64,000 nucleotides of DNA from Echinococcus granulosus (GCF_000524195.1 NW_020170395.1:308908-372907); one strand, 5' to 3'. Counted from the first letter of the stretch, positions 40,601-60,514 are shown. Notes: a model not told the origin generated them from the letters alone. Numbers and translations: made by a program.

Positions 40601-43600
40601 CAAAGATCCCTACAATTGACCATCACGACATTTCATTTTAACTACCTTAAACTAAAAAGAAAAAGAACGTCACATTCGATTTACGATCAGTCGTAATGAT
40701 ATTTTGAGAAGGATTACCAAGACCACTAAATTCGCCAAAGCTATATTAAAAACCCGATTTACCATACTATCATGGATAAAGCACCAGCTTCCGATATCAC
40801 TAAAACGTTTGGGAGGAAATATTAAAGAATTTTGTGTACTATCGTCACTTCATGTTTGGTTTTCTCTCCCAAATTTATCTCTTAAAACCATTTTGGCCTG
40901 AATTTGCGTGATTTTGATGGGCTGCTCCTTGAAAAAAATAGAAACGCCTTAAAAGATCAATGTAGGCAATTCTGTTGGCAGCGAAGTGAAAAAATGATGA
41001 ATGGAAGTTTATCCTGCCATGTGCGAGACAGTTTATTGAATCCTCCAATTATACATGAATTGGATGAGGGGTTGGACAATGACTACCCGTTGTGTTATTT
41101 TAACCAAATTGATAGGTTCCACATTGCATAAGCAATTACCAAAAAACCAAGAATTAATTATGAAAAGGACAACCTTTACAAAGACTACCTCACCGATTCA
41201 GATTGGTAACAAGCCAGACATTTGATAATACATACTTTTATACCGAAGAGGAAAGCACCACTACCGCAGTTTAAAATGTTCATTTTTTAGCTTGTAATTA
41301 TCGTTTTACACACATTGTTCTGAGACTAGTATTTTTTCCGATCGTATGGTACAAAAAGGACAGGGTCAACCAGAATCTAGCAAATTCATCCACGCACGCA
41401 ACCCTGGTTGGCTCTTTGATGTAAAATTTCAAGTCTAGAAGGTAAACCGAGGCCAAGGTGAATAAATGTCAAACCAATAACCTGCAAGTTGGTGGCAAAA
41501 AAGAATGCAGGGACTACTAGACCTCTTCCAACTAGCTATGAAGAAAACAATCTTTTACAAGGATTGCATTATCAGCTGCAGATGTAAGCAAGTGAACACC
41601 ATGAAAAGCACAAAGCTTTGCGGCTAGAGGATGAATTGGAGATAAAAGGGAGACAATACCCACCTCTTCGGTGTCGGTGCAGTGACTACCCTCCCACTCT
41701 TCTTGATACTCTTCATGTTAAAGAGAAATATGGACTCCAGAGAATCCACCTCCTTCTCACTCAACTTCTCCTTGAACTCCAGATGGCGACTTGCCTGACT
41801 CGCCTTGGCGTGGTCGAACTTGGAGTAGGCCTGAATCAGCAATGCCAATAGACTTTGTTGCTGCTGCTTCTTGACACCCTCACTGCCAGCGCTCATCTGC
41901 TTTAGAGCATCAAGACGCTGTTCTAGCAGGTGCGCGGCATCCTCAGCGAAGCCGTGGAAACGGAAGAAATCGATGCAACGCGAGAGAAGGCGATCGGAGT
42001 CAATTTTCTAGATAAATAATGTGAAGTGACGCAATGCTTTGGTCTCTGTGGTGCCTAAATTTCCTTCGCATATCTTAGCTAATGATAGTGTTAAAAACGG
42101 CTCAGCATTTACAGATGATTGCTGGGACGAAAAAAAATCGACTACGAGCATACACATCGCAACTTTGGTTCTTGGATGTTCGGTACATCTTACTGGTAGC
42201 CACAGAGACAGCTCAGGTACCTCAATGATGGATTATCTCCAATATTAGTTACTTCTTTAACAGTGGTCGCAGGATCCAGTGCCGAATTTAAACGAACGGG
42301 CAGACAGGCCACAACCGTGAAAGCTCATAGCAAAGCGTAGGTAGACACATACTTTGGAGTCTGCGTTGTGATCAATGGTAATGGTACCTTGATCCAATGA
42401 ACACTTCTAATATTTTAATCGTAAGTACTACTAATGATTAAAACCCAAAGACCTGATACACCTCAAATGTAAACTGAATGCCCTAAGAAAGTCCAAACGG
42501 AAGCAACAACAGGCTAGGATTGGAAATGAATAGAAATGAAAATTAACCTCGATATTTACTTGAGGAAGGTGTTCCCATGGTACACTAATGGCATTAAGAA
42601 TACACTCACTGAAGGCGATCTCTCGAGCGCAGTCTCCATTCCGTTTCATTTGCCAGCTAAGAGAGCTGGGAATGACATTTAATGTGACAAGAGATCCATG
42701 CAGTTTGTTTGCTACGATTTCTGCCGTACATAAAATCACGCAGTAGTTGACTTGGTGCACCTCCAAATCACAATAAACCACAATTNNNNNNNNNNNNNNN
42801 NNNNNNNNNNNNNNNNNNNNNNNNNNNNNNNNNNNNNNNNNNNNNNNNNNNNNNNNNNNNNNNNNNNNNNNNNNNNNNNNNNNNNGTACCGGATGAAATG
42901 CTATTTTATGGGGTTATAATTTAAGTGGATACAGTAATGAGGGAGTCCCCGTGAAATGTAATCGCGTGTGGCTGTCATGTCGTTAACGTGCACGTCCACA
43001 ATCCCCACTCGTATGGTAGGAGTTCTCATTGCTCCGACTCCCACTGGGTTGGTGAATACAAGGAGCGTGATAAATAACGTTAAACATGAGAAAAAGGACG
43101 TGTAGATTGCTGACTGTGATTTTGATTATACAAAAAATTGCGTGGTAATGCAATCTATCTGTCCAACCTTAGTTTCTAGCCCTAGTGCATCAATAATATA
43201 TCCCAGACCTATGGCTGATAAGCGTATACAGGAGCAACTAGGAGCCACAAAACTATCCAGATGCCCTAGAATAAGAAAGGAGAGTTTGATGACTTCTCGA
43301 ACACTTAATTAAACCCAGCCATTAAAAAAAACACAAGCCTACTACATAGTACGCAATGTAAAACATTAATCTGACAGTGTAAGTATATGCAAATTTCAAA
43401 TGTATGCGATATAGGACCGACCGTCAAGCATAATTTAAAGACAGTGGCTTTCCGATTCCGGAATGAACTGAAGTAATGACCCAAACAGAGGTTTGATAAA
43501 AGTCTAGACAAAACCCTATCAAAAGTAGTCTTAAAGATAAATTAGTTTCTTTCTCGGGGTTAAATCTGATTTAAGAGATCCTCATAAAGTTCGATTAGCA

Positions 43601-46298
43601 TTGAGGATTTGCTTGTATGACATGAACCACACTTCTGCTCTATTCCCTGGGTAAAAAGCCGTCTGACCTAAGAAAGGGATTCCTAACAAAACACACGAAT
43701 GGTAGGATTACAACCTTACTCAAAGAAAAAGTCATTTTTGTAATGAGAGAGAAGGGGGATCCCAATTCGTCGCAAAAAAAACGATATCGAAGATAAGTAT
43801 GATGAGGCTAGACGAGTTCAAGCATTCAAATTACTGTCTCAGACCTCGATTGAATGAAGCAAATCATAATTTACAATGCGTTCCCTTGTAATTGAGTAAC
43901 AAATAATGTACCCAGGCTTACTAAATCTCAAGCTAACAACCAAAGGAAATAAGAATCTAGACGGAGATCCAAAAGCATAATAATCACAATCAAGTGCGAC
44001 AGGAAAAGGTCAGAGTGAAAAAAATTGACTTTAATATTCATTGTAATAGACTTGGTCTAGGACAAGAGTTCTCGCAAAGCACTATTAGCGTGCAGAATGC
44101 GCCCCATAAACTTCGCTTCTGCCTCCAAAATCAATCTCAAGGCCTTAATAGGAGAAAAAAAGTTGAAATCCCGGGAAACACGGCTGATATCAAGATTAAG
44201 AACCTTCTCATCCCAGGATGAATTCAAACCTAAGCTTAGTTCCTGCCTCGCAGAGGGCTCTAACAAATCGGCATCCAGCTGAGATGACTAGCGGAGAAGC
44301 ACAATGGCTAACGTTCAGTAATATGAAGTAAACTGACGTTAATCAACGTTTCGGCATGACTCCGGCCAACTAGCTTTATTTTCTGTTTTAAAAAAGCTTT
44401 ATCATGGTAAACTTACAAAAGTACCCAGGAATCAGCTAACATTATAAAACCGGCACAAATTCCAAGGGCAAAGCGTACATCGGACGACTTCTTGGACCAA
44501 ACTTCCAGCGTCTCAAAGACAATTTCCTTAGTGCGCTTGACTGTCGCCTCGTCAACGCAGTCCGCCCCCCCAGTTCCCGTACCCAAAAGAAGGGCAACGC
44601 GAAGTGATGCAATGAGAGGCAGCAGAGCTATCTCCTTGGGAAGCAACTTGGCAAGGATCTGCTCCGACAAGGCGTCGGCTACCTCAGCGGTGAGTTTGCC
44701 CACTCGCAACGGAGCGGTGGGTGTGGCGCCCAAAGACGTACCTGAAGCGGCCATAAGTTGAAGGTGGACGAGGAGGAAGATGACGGCTAGGCGACTCTGT
44801 TTGTCCACCTCATCGAAGGCTGAAGACTTCGCGAAGTTCTAACAAAAATGAAATAGAAGGAGAGGAGCCGGCTTACCTCCAGCAGCCGGACACCAGCAGA
44901 AGACTGTTTGCTTTTGGCTAAGCTAACTGCCGAGAGCATGACAGCTCGCACATTGTTTGGGTCTTCATTCAAAACAGCTTTCAATTTGGCATTACAGGCG
45001 TCAAGCTAGGGGTAATAATGAGTACTAAACAGCCAAAACGGTACTTGATTGTTGTTGAGATAGAATAGAGCCTGATTTACAAGTATTGAACTACGTTGGG
45101 CTTGGAATAGCTTGTGCTGGAGATCATCAATCGAAGACGCCTTTATGCGTTTGCGAGTGTCGAAAGCGTTTTGTTCTTTATTAATGCAGATAAGATTGTT
45201 TGAAATCACAACCATCAGAGATGGGTCACCGGACCTGAAATAAATAAGTCTATGAAGATCCCGAAAATATGACAAACCGTTGACGTAAAATTGTATGATA
45301 GACTTCAAATGCAACATCCGCCTTTTGCTGTTGTTGCAGCACAAAACCTTTTTGAGCCCTACGTGAAAAAACGCGATTACCAGAAATCTGTATCCCGAAA
45401 AAAGCGAATGAGTCAAAGCCAACCTAATGGGAGCAACTTCCTCATTGATTTGTTCCTCAGTTACATCGGTGTCGTCTTCAAAAGTTTTAGTACATAATTC
45501 TATAAATGGTTGCAATGATGGAAGATTTTCGTACTTTCAGCCTCATCTAAGTACTTGAGGGCCCTCATGTAGTCCTTCTTGCCGATGTAATAACAGGCTG
45601 CATTGAATGCAGTCTCGAACAGTGCAGGAGAGTAGTTTAATGGCTGATTAGGAGCACAAATGAGTGAAAGGTGTACAAACCACAACTTTTCCTTGGAAAC
45701 AAGAAAGCGCAGCCCTCGCAGCAATAAGATTAGTTTGCCGCTCACCCTGATAATCGTCCTGCAGACCACTTGGTGGGTAGAAAATTACTCACTTTGCATG
45801 TTTTCACCAAATTTTCATACTCTTCAATCGCCCTTTCAAATTCTTCAAGCCGATAATACTGTAAGATGAATTAATATTAATTGGAGACTTACAATTTGTG
45901 CTCGGAGTTCAATGAGCTCCTGAGTCACAACAGTACAACTTGAGACAGTTTTCAATGCATCAACCAGGCGATTTAAACGGTATTCACAGTATGCTCTTTC
46001 CAAATGATAACCACTAAGGGGCATAGGAAAAGACCAGTGACAAACTCGACTTGTTGCTTCCGGAAGAACTCCAAGCAGTCATCAAACCTATCTTGACGGA
46101 TGAGAGAAACTATTTTGCAGTGCAGAGCGTATGCATCAGTGGGAAAGGGTTTTAGGACTTAATTTTATCAGAGGATAGGCGAAAGACCTTACTTTTGTCA
46201 CAAATAGCCACGACTCTTGAATAAGAAGCAGCCTTGCAAGCCTTGCCAAGGTCACTATAAAGAGATTCCAAATCCACACCGGCCTGCTTGTGTGCCAT
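37655..46298 (-). CDS. SRP72: signal recognition particle 72 kDa subunit
   Basis: SRP subunit that with SRP68 binds the SRP RNA and is needed for targeting secretory proteins to the ER. 738 aa (human 671). Exons (minus): 46298-46193, 46157-46046, 46013-45893, 45858-45793, 45758-45681, 45643-45535, 45499-45424, 45358-45278, 45234-45045, 45005-44877, 44838-44425, 42007-41664, 39514-39278, 37808-37655; total 2217 nt, in frame. TPR-like helical repeats fill most of the protein: RAYCEYRLNRL, YYRLEEFERAIEEYENLV, ALFETAFNAACYYIGKKDY, VVISNNLICINKEQNAFD. The C-terminal RNA-binding region has a Lys/Arg cluster (625-632) and the signature LPKNYEPGVPPDPERWLPRR (636-655), then a Ser/Gly-rich linker and a basic end. 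The first ten introns are 32-65 nt, the last three 1.5-2.4 kb. The junction 44425/42007 rests on phase and alignment, with an N gap in the intron; a GTAAGT seven nt downstream is an alternative donor. Confidence 0.93.
42786..42885. other. assembly gap of 100 N
   Basis: A run of exactly 100 N inside the SRP72 intron 42008-44424. A small extra exon could in principle be hidden here, though the model closes without one. Confidence 0.97.
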
Positions 46299-46649
46299 AC
46301 TCGTAGGCTATATATGTAACTTTTGGCCCGCCGTTGGAAAACAAAGGGCGTTCGCTAAATGTATGCGAATAAACAAGAGTCTAAACGCAACTCTAATACG
46401 CCAAAAAGAATGCATTTAAATTTAAAATGTTTTTGGGCCAGATTTTGGCAAATACACTTGACACATCATTGCCCATGAGCACATTGCAATTGCAATTATT
46501 CGAATCAGATAGGAGTAAACTTAATTACCACATGTTTTTGTATTATGCTTACTTGAAAAAACCATCTTAGTGTTTGCGCAAGTAATCGTTTGAATGAACA
46601 GTGGCCTTGCCGTTTCGAGTGAGTTCTGCTAAAAACAGAGGGTCGCAGC
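46299..46649. promoter_or_regulatory. bidirectional promoter region SRP72/NSUN2
   Basis: Only 351 bp separate the start codons of two genes transcribed apart, so both promoters and 5' untranslated regions must lie here or overlap the genes. A TATATA lies near 46310, too close to the SRP72 ATG for a usual TATA box. A palindromic ATTGCAATTGCAAT lies near 46484. Confidence 0.6.
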
Positions 46650-52899
<6,250 letters not shown>

Positions 52900-55800
52900 G
52901 CAACACTTCCTCCTCCCCCGCCCTCCGGACTGACCTCTATGGACTACTTGACAGTTTTGTGGCATCTTGACGCGCTTTTCCTGAAGAAGGATTTGCTTGT
53001 TTAACATAATCAATTGTTGTGAGAACTTCTTAAAAAGTGTTATCTACCTAATTTCCTTTTGCGTGGGTTCTTTTTTCATTCGAGCGTGAAATCATCGTTG
53101 GCTAGTTTGGGCATTCATTGCTCTCATGTTACGTTTGCATTGATTAATGGTTCCATAGGCAGTATGAGGTTCTCAAAAGGCAGCCACCTTTTGGCATAGT
53201 TTTCGTTTTGCCCCCCATTGACATATTTACTAATTAGTTTCAGGGTCCTTGCCTCGGCGTATTTTGTACCTTCAATATTGTAGGCAATGTTTTTTTATCC
53301 TCCAAAACATTGGTAGGATTGAAGTTTCTCTCAAGTAGTAGGTATTGTTTTTCGCTAACTAGTTGGATGCCCTCTGGCCTGCTTATCAGGTTGCCTGACC
53401 CTTCGGTGTGTTGTTGTGTTGTGGTGTTGTGTTAAGCTCACGTTCTGTATTTCTGCACCTAACAGAAAAGTCGCGGAAGCAAAGCGACTGGGTCCCAATC
53501 GCGCGTATCAACAGTCGGTGATAAGTGGGTTTTCCCTCATTTAACTCCATTAAATTGTTGGCCACCAATTAACTCGCTACGATAAATGGTTCCCACAATT
53601 TTGTGTTTTAGTGTTCGTTTAGCGGATAAGCGCATCGCTGATTGTCCTAATCGCCCCGCTCTCCGCCCTACACTCTTAAGACCCTCATCAACGTAGGGCC
53701 GCGCTTCGTGTCTGAAACGCGACGTACTGCAGAAACCTGTTCACTTTTTGAAGGTCAAACGACAATTATGGCTGACATCTGTCCATTCAATACGACACAA
53801 CTCAGTGCGCAAGAGATTCTCCTTTGGAGGCAGTCAAGACTTGCAAATCGATTGGGCTAAAGTACCATTCTAATAAAACGAGCGAAGATATACCGCCAGA
53901 AAGCTGACCTGTGAAAGGAGGATTGCAGATATCGGCGTTCTCGTGTCCTCCGTACCCACCTGATGATTGTCCTCCAAGTGATTATCACCCTTTCTTGGTT
54001 ATGAGCAACTGGAATGCGAAATTGACGTTTGAGAGTTAACACTGAAGTAGAAAGAGATGGCTAGGGTATGGCTGTTTGTCTCCGTGACCAAAACCTTCTG
54101 CAAACGTGAAACCCAACAAGTTCCCTGTTTCGTTGAAAAGGGAAGCTTCACCCCAGTTATTCAGCTTATAGCATAAAAAACCACACTAGTTTACGTTGTT
54201 ATCTTGTGCTTCCAGTCGTGTACCTCCTCGGTGCCTCGAGAGCGATATAAAAAACGACTTCAACCCTGGATTTAATTAATATTCGCACGGGGGTGATTCC
54301 CCTGTCACTATTCCGTGTCTTCACAAGTCCTTTTTTTTCCTTTTCTACTATTCTCCGATCCGTTGATTTACTCATAAGTTAACCCAAAAATTAAAATTTC
54401 CAAATTGTTTTACTAAATGGGCTCCGTCTTCTACCCGAACCTGAAGTTTTTTGAAGATCAGCGATATTGTTTCGAGGCTGGAATTGGAGGCAAACGTCCG
54501 TTTTTTTCTTGGTATAACTTTTCCAGTTTATTTATGGCATGTTTCTTGTTTTATCGTCTTTCAGTAGGAGAAAGGTAAGTTTTTTGTCGTTCATGGCAAG
54601 TGGATAGCATCAGTCGTTTACCTTACTCGTCAGGCTACACATGAAACTTTTCCTGCTTATTTCGGGCTTACTTTCTTCTGTCATTCGCCCATTACATATA
54701 AATAAAAGATGGCTGGATTCTTGTTCTTTGTTTCTCTAAACCAACAACCCTCATACTTCGAGGATCTGACAGATGTCATCATCAAGCAAATAACAAAGGC
54801 CTTGATTAGGCATTTTCGATGCTCTGGTCCACCTAGCAGCCCGAATATGTAGGAGAGTATGCGCTCCCTCCTCCGAATGCATTTCCAAGGTATAAAGCTC
54901 AAAGGTTATTATAAAAGGTTATTATACCTTGCAAACAGAAGCCCTCTGAGTTCAATTTCAAAACCTTTGAAATTCCATCTATAGGTGGTTCGCTAGACCT
55001 AACCGACGTCATCCAGCTGTTGATCTCCACAGGGCTATTCTATAACTAGCATTGCCTATAGAGTATGCCTCTAGCTTTCATGATGGTATGATCATGTCTT
55101 CAGTGAATTCTTTCAAATTATTTGATTTAATTGCTCCGCCCTTAGCTTATCAGAATTGTAATAACCACCAAACAATCCTGCCTGTATTATCGAAATCTTA
55201 CGTTGTAGATCTTGTCGGTCTTCAACACACTGCCATTGATATCTCCAACCCAACGACTGTTTTGCCATTCCCTTCACATACCAAAAGCTTTGAACGATTT
55301 GGTGGACATTTAGGGGATCAATTTAACGAATAGGTTCACATTCGGGCGTCCATACTCGGAAGTATTGCCTCAGATGGTACTATGTGGTGCAAAACTACTA
55401 CAAGTAGTTTTACCTCAGCTATAACTTCGGGAATTCACCTCTACCACCCAGAAGTGTAGAGCCTCCGTCCTAGCCTACGACTCTTTCAGCACAACAGCAC
55501 CGACAGTTTATCACATTTCCAGCCACAGGATTAAAAACCCTCCGCAGTTTGCTCGTTATGCTGCAAACAATCTTGATGCTAAAACAATCAATTCCTACGT
55601 CCCACGTTACTTCAATTTTTCATTGGATCGCACACAGGGGTCACTCTTTCTACTCTAGGCATGCTGATTCAAATTCTTTCGAACTGCCCACAAGGAAGCG
55701 AATCCAGTCAAGTCGAGCTTTTTGATAACTGGTGGTGTCGGACGTGGTGTTTGAGGTAAATTCACGGTGGAACCATCTTCTCCACTATTACCGCTCTACT

Positions 55801-56072
55801 TAAAAAGGCTGAACATTATTAAAGAAAAGCATTATGTCTCAAAAGGCATTGTGACTAACAACCGTTTCCAAATCCAGCTATGCCGAATAATACCTGTCCA
55901 CCCCGTGACAACGTATTAACTCCCCATATTGAAAGCGAGTCGTGAGTCAATGGACTAATGTCTACATTAATATGCTCGTGATATCTATTGCAGTCTCAAT
56001 GTGCGTAGCAAGTTCCACGTCTCTTTCTTAAATTGCCCTACGGAACCTGCGATTCAACTGTTCGCATTTCAA
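52900..56072. other. gene-poor intergenic region
   Basis: About 3.2 kb between the convergent NSUN2 and RSPH4/6 genes. Several open frames of 60-93 codons (for example 55052-55333 plus, 54681-54902 minus) resemble no known family. A short frame beginning MADICPFNTTQ at 53768 is 31 codons and may be a decayed fragment. No transposon hallmarks were recognised. Confidence 0.5.
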
Positions 56073-59000
56073 TCAATCCTCCTCTTCCTCCTTGTCATCA
56101 TCATCTTCGTCACTGTTGTCGATGCTGTCCTCTTCATCATCCCTCCCCCCTTCCTCTTCCTTTGCCGCCTCCTCCTCTGGCGTAGGGTCCGTCTGCTCTA
56201 CTGGCTCCTCAAGTGTCTCGCACTGAACTGCAGGCAGAGATGTCTGGAATCCAGCGGGACCCGTTGCTTTTAAGCCCCATCCAACGTAGATGTTTTCAAA
56301 CGCCCTACATAAATGAACACACACGTTTAGTATTCGATTAATACTAACCAAAATCTTGCCGGGTAGCTCTTGATGGCAACTCTTGGGGGAGAGTTCGTCA
56401 GAGTTTCCCGAGGTGAAAGAGTGTTACCAACCCACATGTCCCCGACCTCCGTTTCCCGCTCTAAATATTACCAATAAAAGTGCCTTTACGTAGTCTCTCT
56501 ATTCGTTCCAAGGGTTTGAGGGCCAGGGAGTATGAAAGGAACGATTGACCCTCCGCATATCCATTAACTTAGCAATTTATCAACTAATCGTTTCGTCGAT
56601 ACCGTTGCATAAATAAACAAAAGCAGGGAACGGTACTATCTTGATCACTTTGACCTTTGTGGACCAGCCTTTTTGCTTACCATTGCTCCAGTTTCATGGA
56701 CCATATTTAGAGCAATTTATTAGCTTGTATTGAATTAATTAAAAATGTGGGAAACGGATACACTTTTTTGCAATTTTCTAAAGTAGCTGTAGTGACAATA
56801 ATTTCTAAATGACCAAGACCCAGTTTCTTTCAAAAAATTATAAATAGCTGCGTTTATTCGAGTCATGCTTTACTGCGGTCAAACGTAGTCCTCTTTTGAA
56901 ATCAGTGCGCACTCTCACTAGTTGTAAAGTTCCTTTTTAGACCATGAAAACTAAACTGTCTTTTGTCTCATAATGGTTCTCGTAAAAAGCAAAATTATGT
57001 AAAGGCGCCCTTATTTTTCTTCCCAAATCAGTTGTATACTTTTATTGATAAAATTTAAGGTGTTTGAGGCAAATAAATGTACCAAAGTAGGGTGTTCCCT
57101 CATCAAAGCAGGACTTATACTTTTAACAAGTCTTAAACTGTGCTGTCATTTCATTTCTTAAAATCCGCATCAGTGAACGTCTAGTTGCAGCCGATCTCCT
57201 AGGCAAGGCTTTTGTTCTGGGATAGAGGGGACTAGTGTCTCTCCTGTTTCTTGGATTAGTTATTCATCTTTGTGGAGCAGCCCTGTCTGGGCATTCTTTA
57301 AGAATTCTGAGGATTTCACAGTTTCGATGTTACAAGCAATGTTCCAATTTATCTTACCGCCTCCTTTCGAGGGGTAAAAACAGCCGTTACAATAAAAACT
57401 CACAGGTCAACCCACTTGCAATCTCGCAAGTAACAAATTCAACTATAAGATCTGGGGTTTTATTCTTCAACTGTGTTCACCCAAAATCAGTGACTGTGTA
57501 ATAAATCGAGCGCTCTAATTTAAATGCATTCCGCTAACTTCGGTGCTGGTGGTTGCGGTTTGAGGTCTCTCGGTTTCCCATACCTAAATTTCGTGACAAG
57601 ACTTTGCCATGGAACTTCCAGGGAGAGATGTTCCCTTCTTCATGCGCTAAAAATGTTGCTTTTTTGTCTTTCCAAATCAAGGAGATTGCACTTATCGAAT
57701 GGAGTGCATGACACCCATTGACAATCCACGTGAATGATGGAGCACCTACCCCTCTCGAGCAATCGTGTGTGCGCCGGGCCAGAGGAGCGACGAGACGCGG
57801 AGATAGAGGCCTCCTAGATAGCGTCGCATTGTCCAGGGAACCTGTCCTTGCACCTCGATATCTTCGGTGATTGGAGTGAGGATCGGTGGACCTAGCTCGG
57901 GCTGCGACTCCACATTAAGCCCCCGCGGAGGCGGCACTGTGTCATCGCCACTGTCGCCGTTGGACTCGGTTTCGCTCTCTGCATCAAGGGGATTCCACCT
58001 AAAAGGTTCGAGATAATAGTGAAAGCGTTTTGGTTATGCTGAATTTTGGGCTCAACATTGAGTGGAACGAGTAAATGTTAACTGCTGGACTTCGATTTAA
58101 AGAAATAAAGGTGAGTAGATTAATTAGCAACGGATAGATGGGCAGAGAAATCTGAAAGGAGTGGAGAGTCTCACTGAGGATGAACAGAGGCTAAATTTAG
58201 GATGGATAGATGGGTGTAAAAGGAGTTAATTTGGAATAAAATTAGTAGACGTTTGCAGATTTGGGCGGAATAGAATGCTAATGAGTATTTAGATGGACTG
58301 GGAATAATTGGCTGAATCTGAAACCCATGAATGGAACCGAAGAGGTTGAAGAAATTTACAACAAATTTATGAAAATGAGCTGAGTGGGTGGATCATGGAT
58401 AGATGTTACAAGAATTGAAGAATTAAATGGGATGACTGACTGAGAGCCTCCAACCTACCAAGTAACCCGACCTTGCGGCAAAATGTAGGGTCTACAGTGA
58501 ACCCACTGCTCCAGCTCCATCTCATCCACCGGTTGTGCTATATACTCCTCGTTCTCCTCACACTCCACCTCCACCATCTCTTCACTTTCCTCGCCTTCAT
58601 CGCCGCCATGGTTGTCTAGGCGAAGGCGATAGAAGTCTCGAGGGGCTAAATGCGTGGCCGCGCTGATTCGTGCGATCTGTGCACGTAGGTAATGCGCCTC
58701 AGTACCCGGAAAGGGCGGGAAACTAGCCACACTAACAGTGAGGTCACCGGTGAAGTGGCTGAAAATCTGCCAGGACAAATATGACAGGAGCTTTTAATTT
58801 GTTCGAAAGGGAAATGCAGATGAAGTTATTGCCATCAAATACAACTATTTGATCACTAAATGCGAGATGCCTAACTTCCATAAGTATTGACAATGAGAAT
58901 TGGTATCCTAAAAATTGCCCCATTTTTACTATTCTTTGTCACTTTTCGGTTGTTCTGATGATCATCTCCAAAACTGCTAGCACACGTTCCCGTCGCAGTC

Positions 59001-60507
59001 GCACTTTATGTCAGAAAATGAAGTTTTTTGAGCAACGTTTATGATCCTTTTATATATGGAAGTCAGCATCACTTAGAACATATCAGTTTAAGGTATAGCA
59101 AGACCTCACTCTTCTATGCACATGTTTATTTGTATGTCCCTCAAGGCAGTCTACTGAGAAGTAAAGGACAATTAGTTGCTTTCAAACTGGGCTATGTTAT
59201 GGACATGAAATTTGCCCGTATTCACTTCCTTTATGAGCTTCTTTGATAAATATGCCTGAATATTTGTTGGGAATAATCTTTATGTTAAAATTTTGTACCT
59301 CAAACGCGGTCTACCATCTTATACCCAGAATGAGAAAAAGAAGGGGAGAAGTCTCACCAGCCTCGAGGCAACGATGTGTTTCGGTTCAGCATGTGGGAGA
59401 CGCGAGTAAGGCCCACAGGGGTGATTACTCACGAAGTAAACACGCGAATTTACTCCCTCGCCAACCTCCTCCGATGGTGTTTCTGGCGGGGGCTTCCAAA
59501 TCGATTTAGGAAGAGGTGGATCTGCAAAGTTTTTTGATGGATTATAGCAAACAATAAGGAGGTTATGACGGGTAAAATGCCCTTTCAAAATGGGTCATTT
59601 CTGCAATATTGTGTAAGGACAATTTCTCATCTAAAATTGACAGTGCCTTGTAAATTTCTCAAAATTATTGGGGCCTAACATTCCACTATTCTTCTTCTCA
59701 GTCCTTTAATATTTTTATTCATTATCGTTTGTTAGACTATTCTTTCCAAAGATTATATTAAGGCTAGCTAATTCTCCAAGAACAACTGCATCACTTTAAT
59801 GACTATAGTACGATAAATTTAGAAATACCTTCATCCAACCCCCTTCCATTACTTTCAGTATCTTCAGATACAATCTCCTTCTTCACATTGTCCTCAGAAA
59901 TATCAAAGTTACTAAGATGACACTCAATAATATAATAGTCATTATGGGTTCCAAAAATCTTTCCCCAAAATCTAATACTCTCAATGGGGTTATCTGCAAT
60001 TATCTTTTTGAATGCAAGTTTTAATTTGAAATGTTCACTCGGATCTAGACCTTCGCCTGTACATTTAAGCATGTTTGAGATATCACGAATGTCTTGAACA
60101 ATTATATCTTCATCTTCTGGCTCAGAGTCTTTGGTAAATTGCTAAAAGTAGTGGACTTGATGGGAAAATTACATCCAAAACAGCCTTTTCCTCCCTCAAA
60201 TACCCTAGATCAATATCGTCTAACTGCCTCTCAATAGTGCTTATAAATTTTGGTTCATTGTTCAGGAAATCCTCGATGAAGTCTGCTGTGTCTTGTATAT
60301 CTTTGCACTCTCCGGCGATGAATTTGCGTAAGCATTTCTTTAGCGCATCGTATCTGGAAGTCTTTATTACATGAATGGCAATTACAGACTAAGCCCCGAA
60401 GGTCCACAAATTGTCTTGAGTTTTTCCTTGTATTCAGTTATGTCTTCACGGCCTAATTCGCCCATCTCTCGAAGGTTTTGTTTAGGCGCTGACTCTTTTG
60501 AGTTGAC
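56073..60507 (-). CDS. RSPH4A/RSPH6A-like: radial spoke head protein 4/6
   Basis: Component of the radial spoke head in 9+2 motile cilia and flagella, where it helps control dynein-driven bending. Exons (minus): 60507-60386 (first in-frame ATG at 60465), 60353-60173, 60141-59829, 59521-59358, 58766-58459, 57998-57750, 56304-56073. From that ATG there are 508 aa. Family motifs in order: GLSLYDALKKCL, ESIRFWGKIFGTHNDYY (about 141-157), SRVYFVSNHPCGPYSRLP, FPPFPGTEAHYLRAQIARIS, WVHCRPYILPQGRVTW, GPPILTPITEDIEV, LLWPGAHTIAREGAFENIYVGWG, then a strongly acidic tail ending DDDDKEEEED. The first exon stays open back to an acceptor TGTAG at 60508-60512, so either an upstream exon, a trans-spliced leader or the internal Met supplies the start. 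The first two introns are only 32 and 31 nt. The N-terminal 90 residues diverge from the vertebrate proteins. Confidence 0.93.
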
Positions 60508-60514
60508 CTACATT

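Noticed and set aside
45500..45769. Continuous SRP72 reading frame without introns in this stretch
   Set aside because: The frame reads through 37- and 35-nt introns; only spliced versions match SRP72 on both sides.
55052..55333. 93-codon open frame in the gene-poor region
   Set aside because: No recognisable domain, no partner exons and no codon pattern like the neighbouring genes.
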